In this document: positions 5,184-5,314 of the stretch, piece by piece
Layout of the letters: every line of letters starts with the position of its first letter
How positions within the stretch are numbered: the first letter of the stretch is position 1
Source of the DNA: Firm-08 sp045546995
GTDB lineage: Bacteria > Bacillota > Clostridia > Oscillospirales > QAKW01
Assembly: GCA_045546995.1 (NCBI GenBank)
Contig: JAZQDW010000042.1
Location: 1-5,314, forward strand
Length of the DNA stretch: 5,314 nucleotides
Reading direction: 5' to 3'
The notes under the pieces: model-generated
Told to the model about the DNA's origin: nothing
What the model saw: only the letters and a program-made list of their open reading frames with translations
Database searches by the model: none
Made by a program: the position numbers and the translations under genes

Positions 5184-5314
5184 TGGCACCACCATCAAAA
5201 AGATTCCTGCCGGCAAATGGTATCACATCCCCTACCGCACCCTGCTCCCCCAAAAGGCGGACAATCTGCTGGTGGCGGGCCGCACCATTTCCTCCACCCA
5301 CGAGGCACAATCCG
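5170..5314 (+). CDS. FAD-dependent oxidoreductase, internal fragment joined to window start
   Basis: From about 5170 the plus strand encodes NTDGSGTTIKKIPAGKWYHI then PYRTLLPQKADNLLVAGRTI and continues off the right edge. The D-G-S-G-T stretch before I-P-Y-R is the normal order in FAD_oxidored-type enzymes, so this is the same gene whose end lies at 1-232; the two join in frame through the 86-base overlap, giving about 95 residues of a protein normally several hundred long. The frame is open back to a stop at 5086-5088 but has no plausible start, and the residues before NTDG come from the antisense of the beta-helix paralogue. The gene is therefore cut at its 5' side by the junction at 5170-5183. 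Confidence 0.75.
5229..5314. repeat. Terminal direct repeat, right copy (identical to 1-86)
   Basis: Exact 86-base match to the window start. See the left copy; together they allow closure into a 5228-bp circle. Confidence 0.9.

Noticed and set aside
5128..5310. A 60-codon minus-strand frame combining the beta-helix protein end with new upstream residues
   Set aside because: Only the last 18 or so codons match the beta-helix protein; the rest is the antisense of the oxidoreductase fragment, produced by the junction near 5170-5183.
1..5314. CRISPR array, tRNA, rRNA, insertion sequence or plasmid replication origin
   Set aside because: No spaced short repeats, tRNA-like cloverleaf, transposase frame, iteron cluster or Rep protein is visible on either strand.

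Overview
The window looks like chromosomal DNA from an uncultured gut-type Firmicute (Clostridia, perhaps Oscillospirales-like). The reasons are strong AGGAG/AGAGGTG ribosome binding sites, mid-range GC with AT-rich promoters, two AraC-family regulators, an FAD-dependent oxidoreductase of the type common in clostridial carbohydrate loci, and a large secreted beta-helix protein with a CxxC segment. The taxonomic guess is an inference from style, not from a marker gene.

Layout, left to right: (1) the C-terminal end of an FAD-dependent oxidoreductase (+, to 232); (2) a symmetric terminator (243-273); (3) a two-gene minus-strand operon made of a 739-residue exported beta-helix protein (412-2631) and, 11 nt downstream, a 40-residue acidic peptide gene (278-400) not previously called as a gene here; (4) a 124-bp intergenic region with overlapping divergent promoters and AraC-type direct repeats; (5) an AraC-family regulator (+, best start GTG 2756, to 3553) and a strong terminator; (6) a minus-strand truncated EamA/DMT-like membrane protein (3612-4016); (7) a second AraC-family regulator (+, 4114-4937) broken by a one-base deletion inside its second helix-turn-helix; (8) a second copy of the terminator, the 40-residue peptide gene and the last codons of a beta-helix protein paralogue (4953-5183, 97% identical to 237-467); (9) an abrupt switch into the FAD oxidoreductase gene again, running off the right edge.

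The first 86 bases equal the last 86 bases exactly, so the sequence closes into a 5228-bp circle. It has no replication, mobilisation or recombinase gene, and the circle passes through a truncated oxidoreductase gene at a microhomology junction (about 5170-5183). An assembly-graph cycle or chimeric join between two paralogous loci is therefore more likely than a plasmid.

Working model: AraC regulator 1 binds the repeats at 2709-2741. There it would sit next to the -35 of the beta-helix operon promoter and over the start of its own transcript, so it would activate the secreted protein/peptide operon and limit itself. The operon's 3' end (peptide plus terminator) exists at two loci, so the beta-helix protein plus tiny acidic peptide appears to be a duplicated cassette. 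Its function is unknown, and it is the most interesting content of the window.
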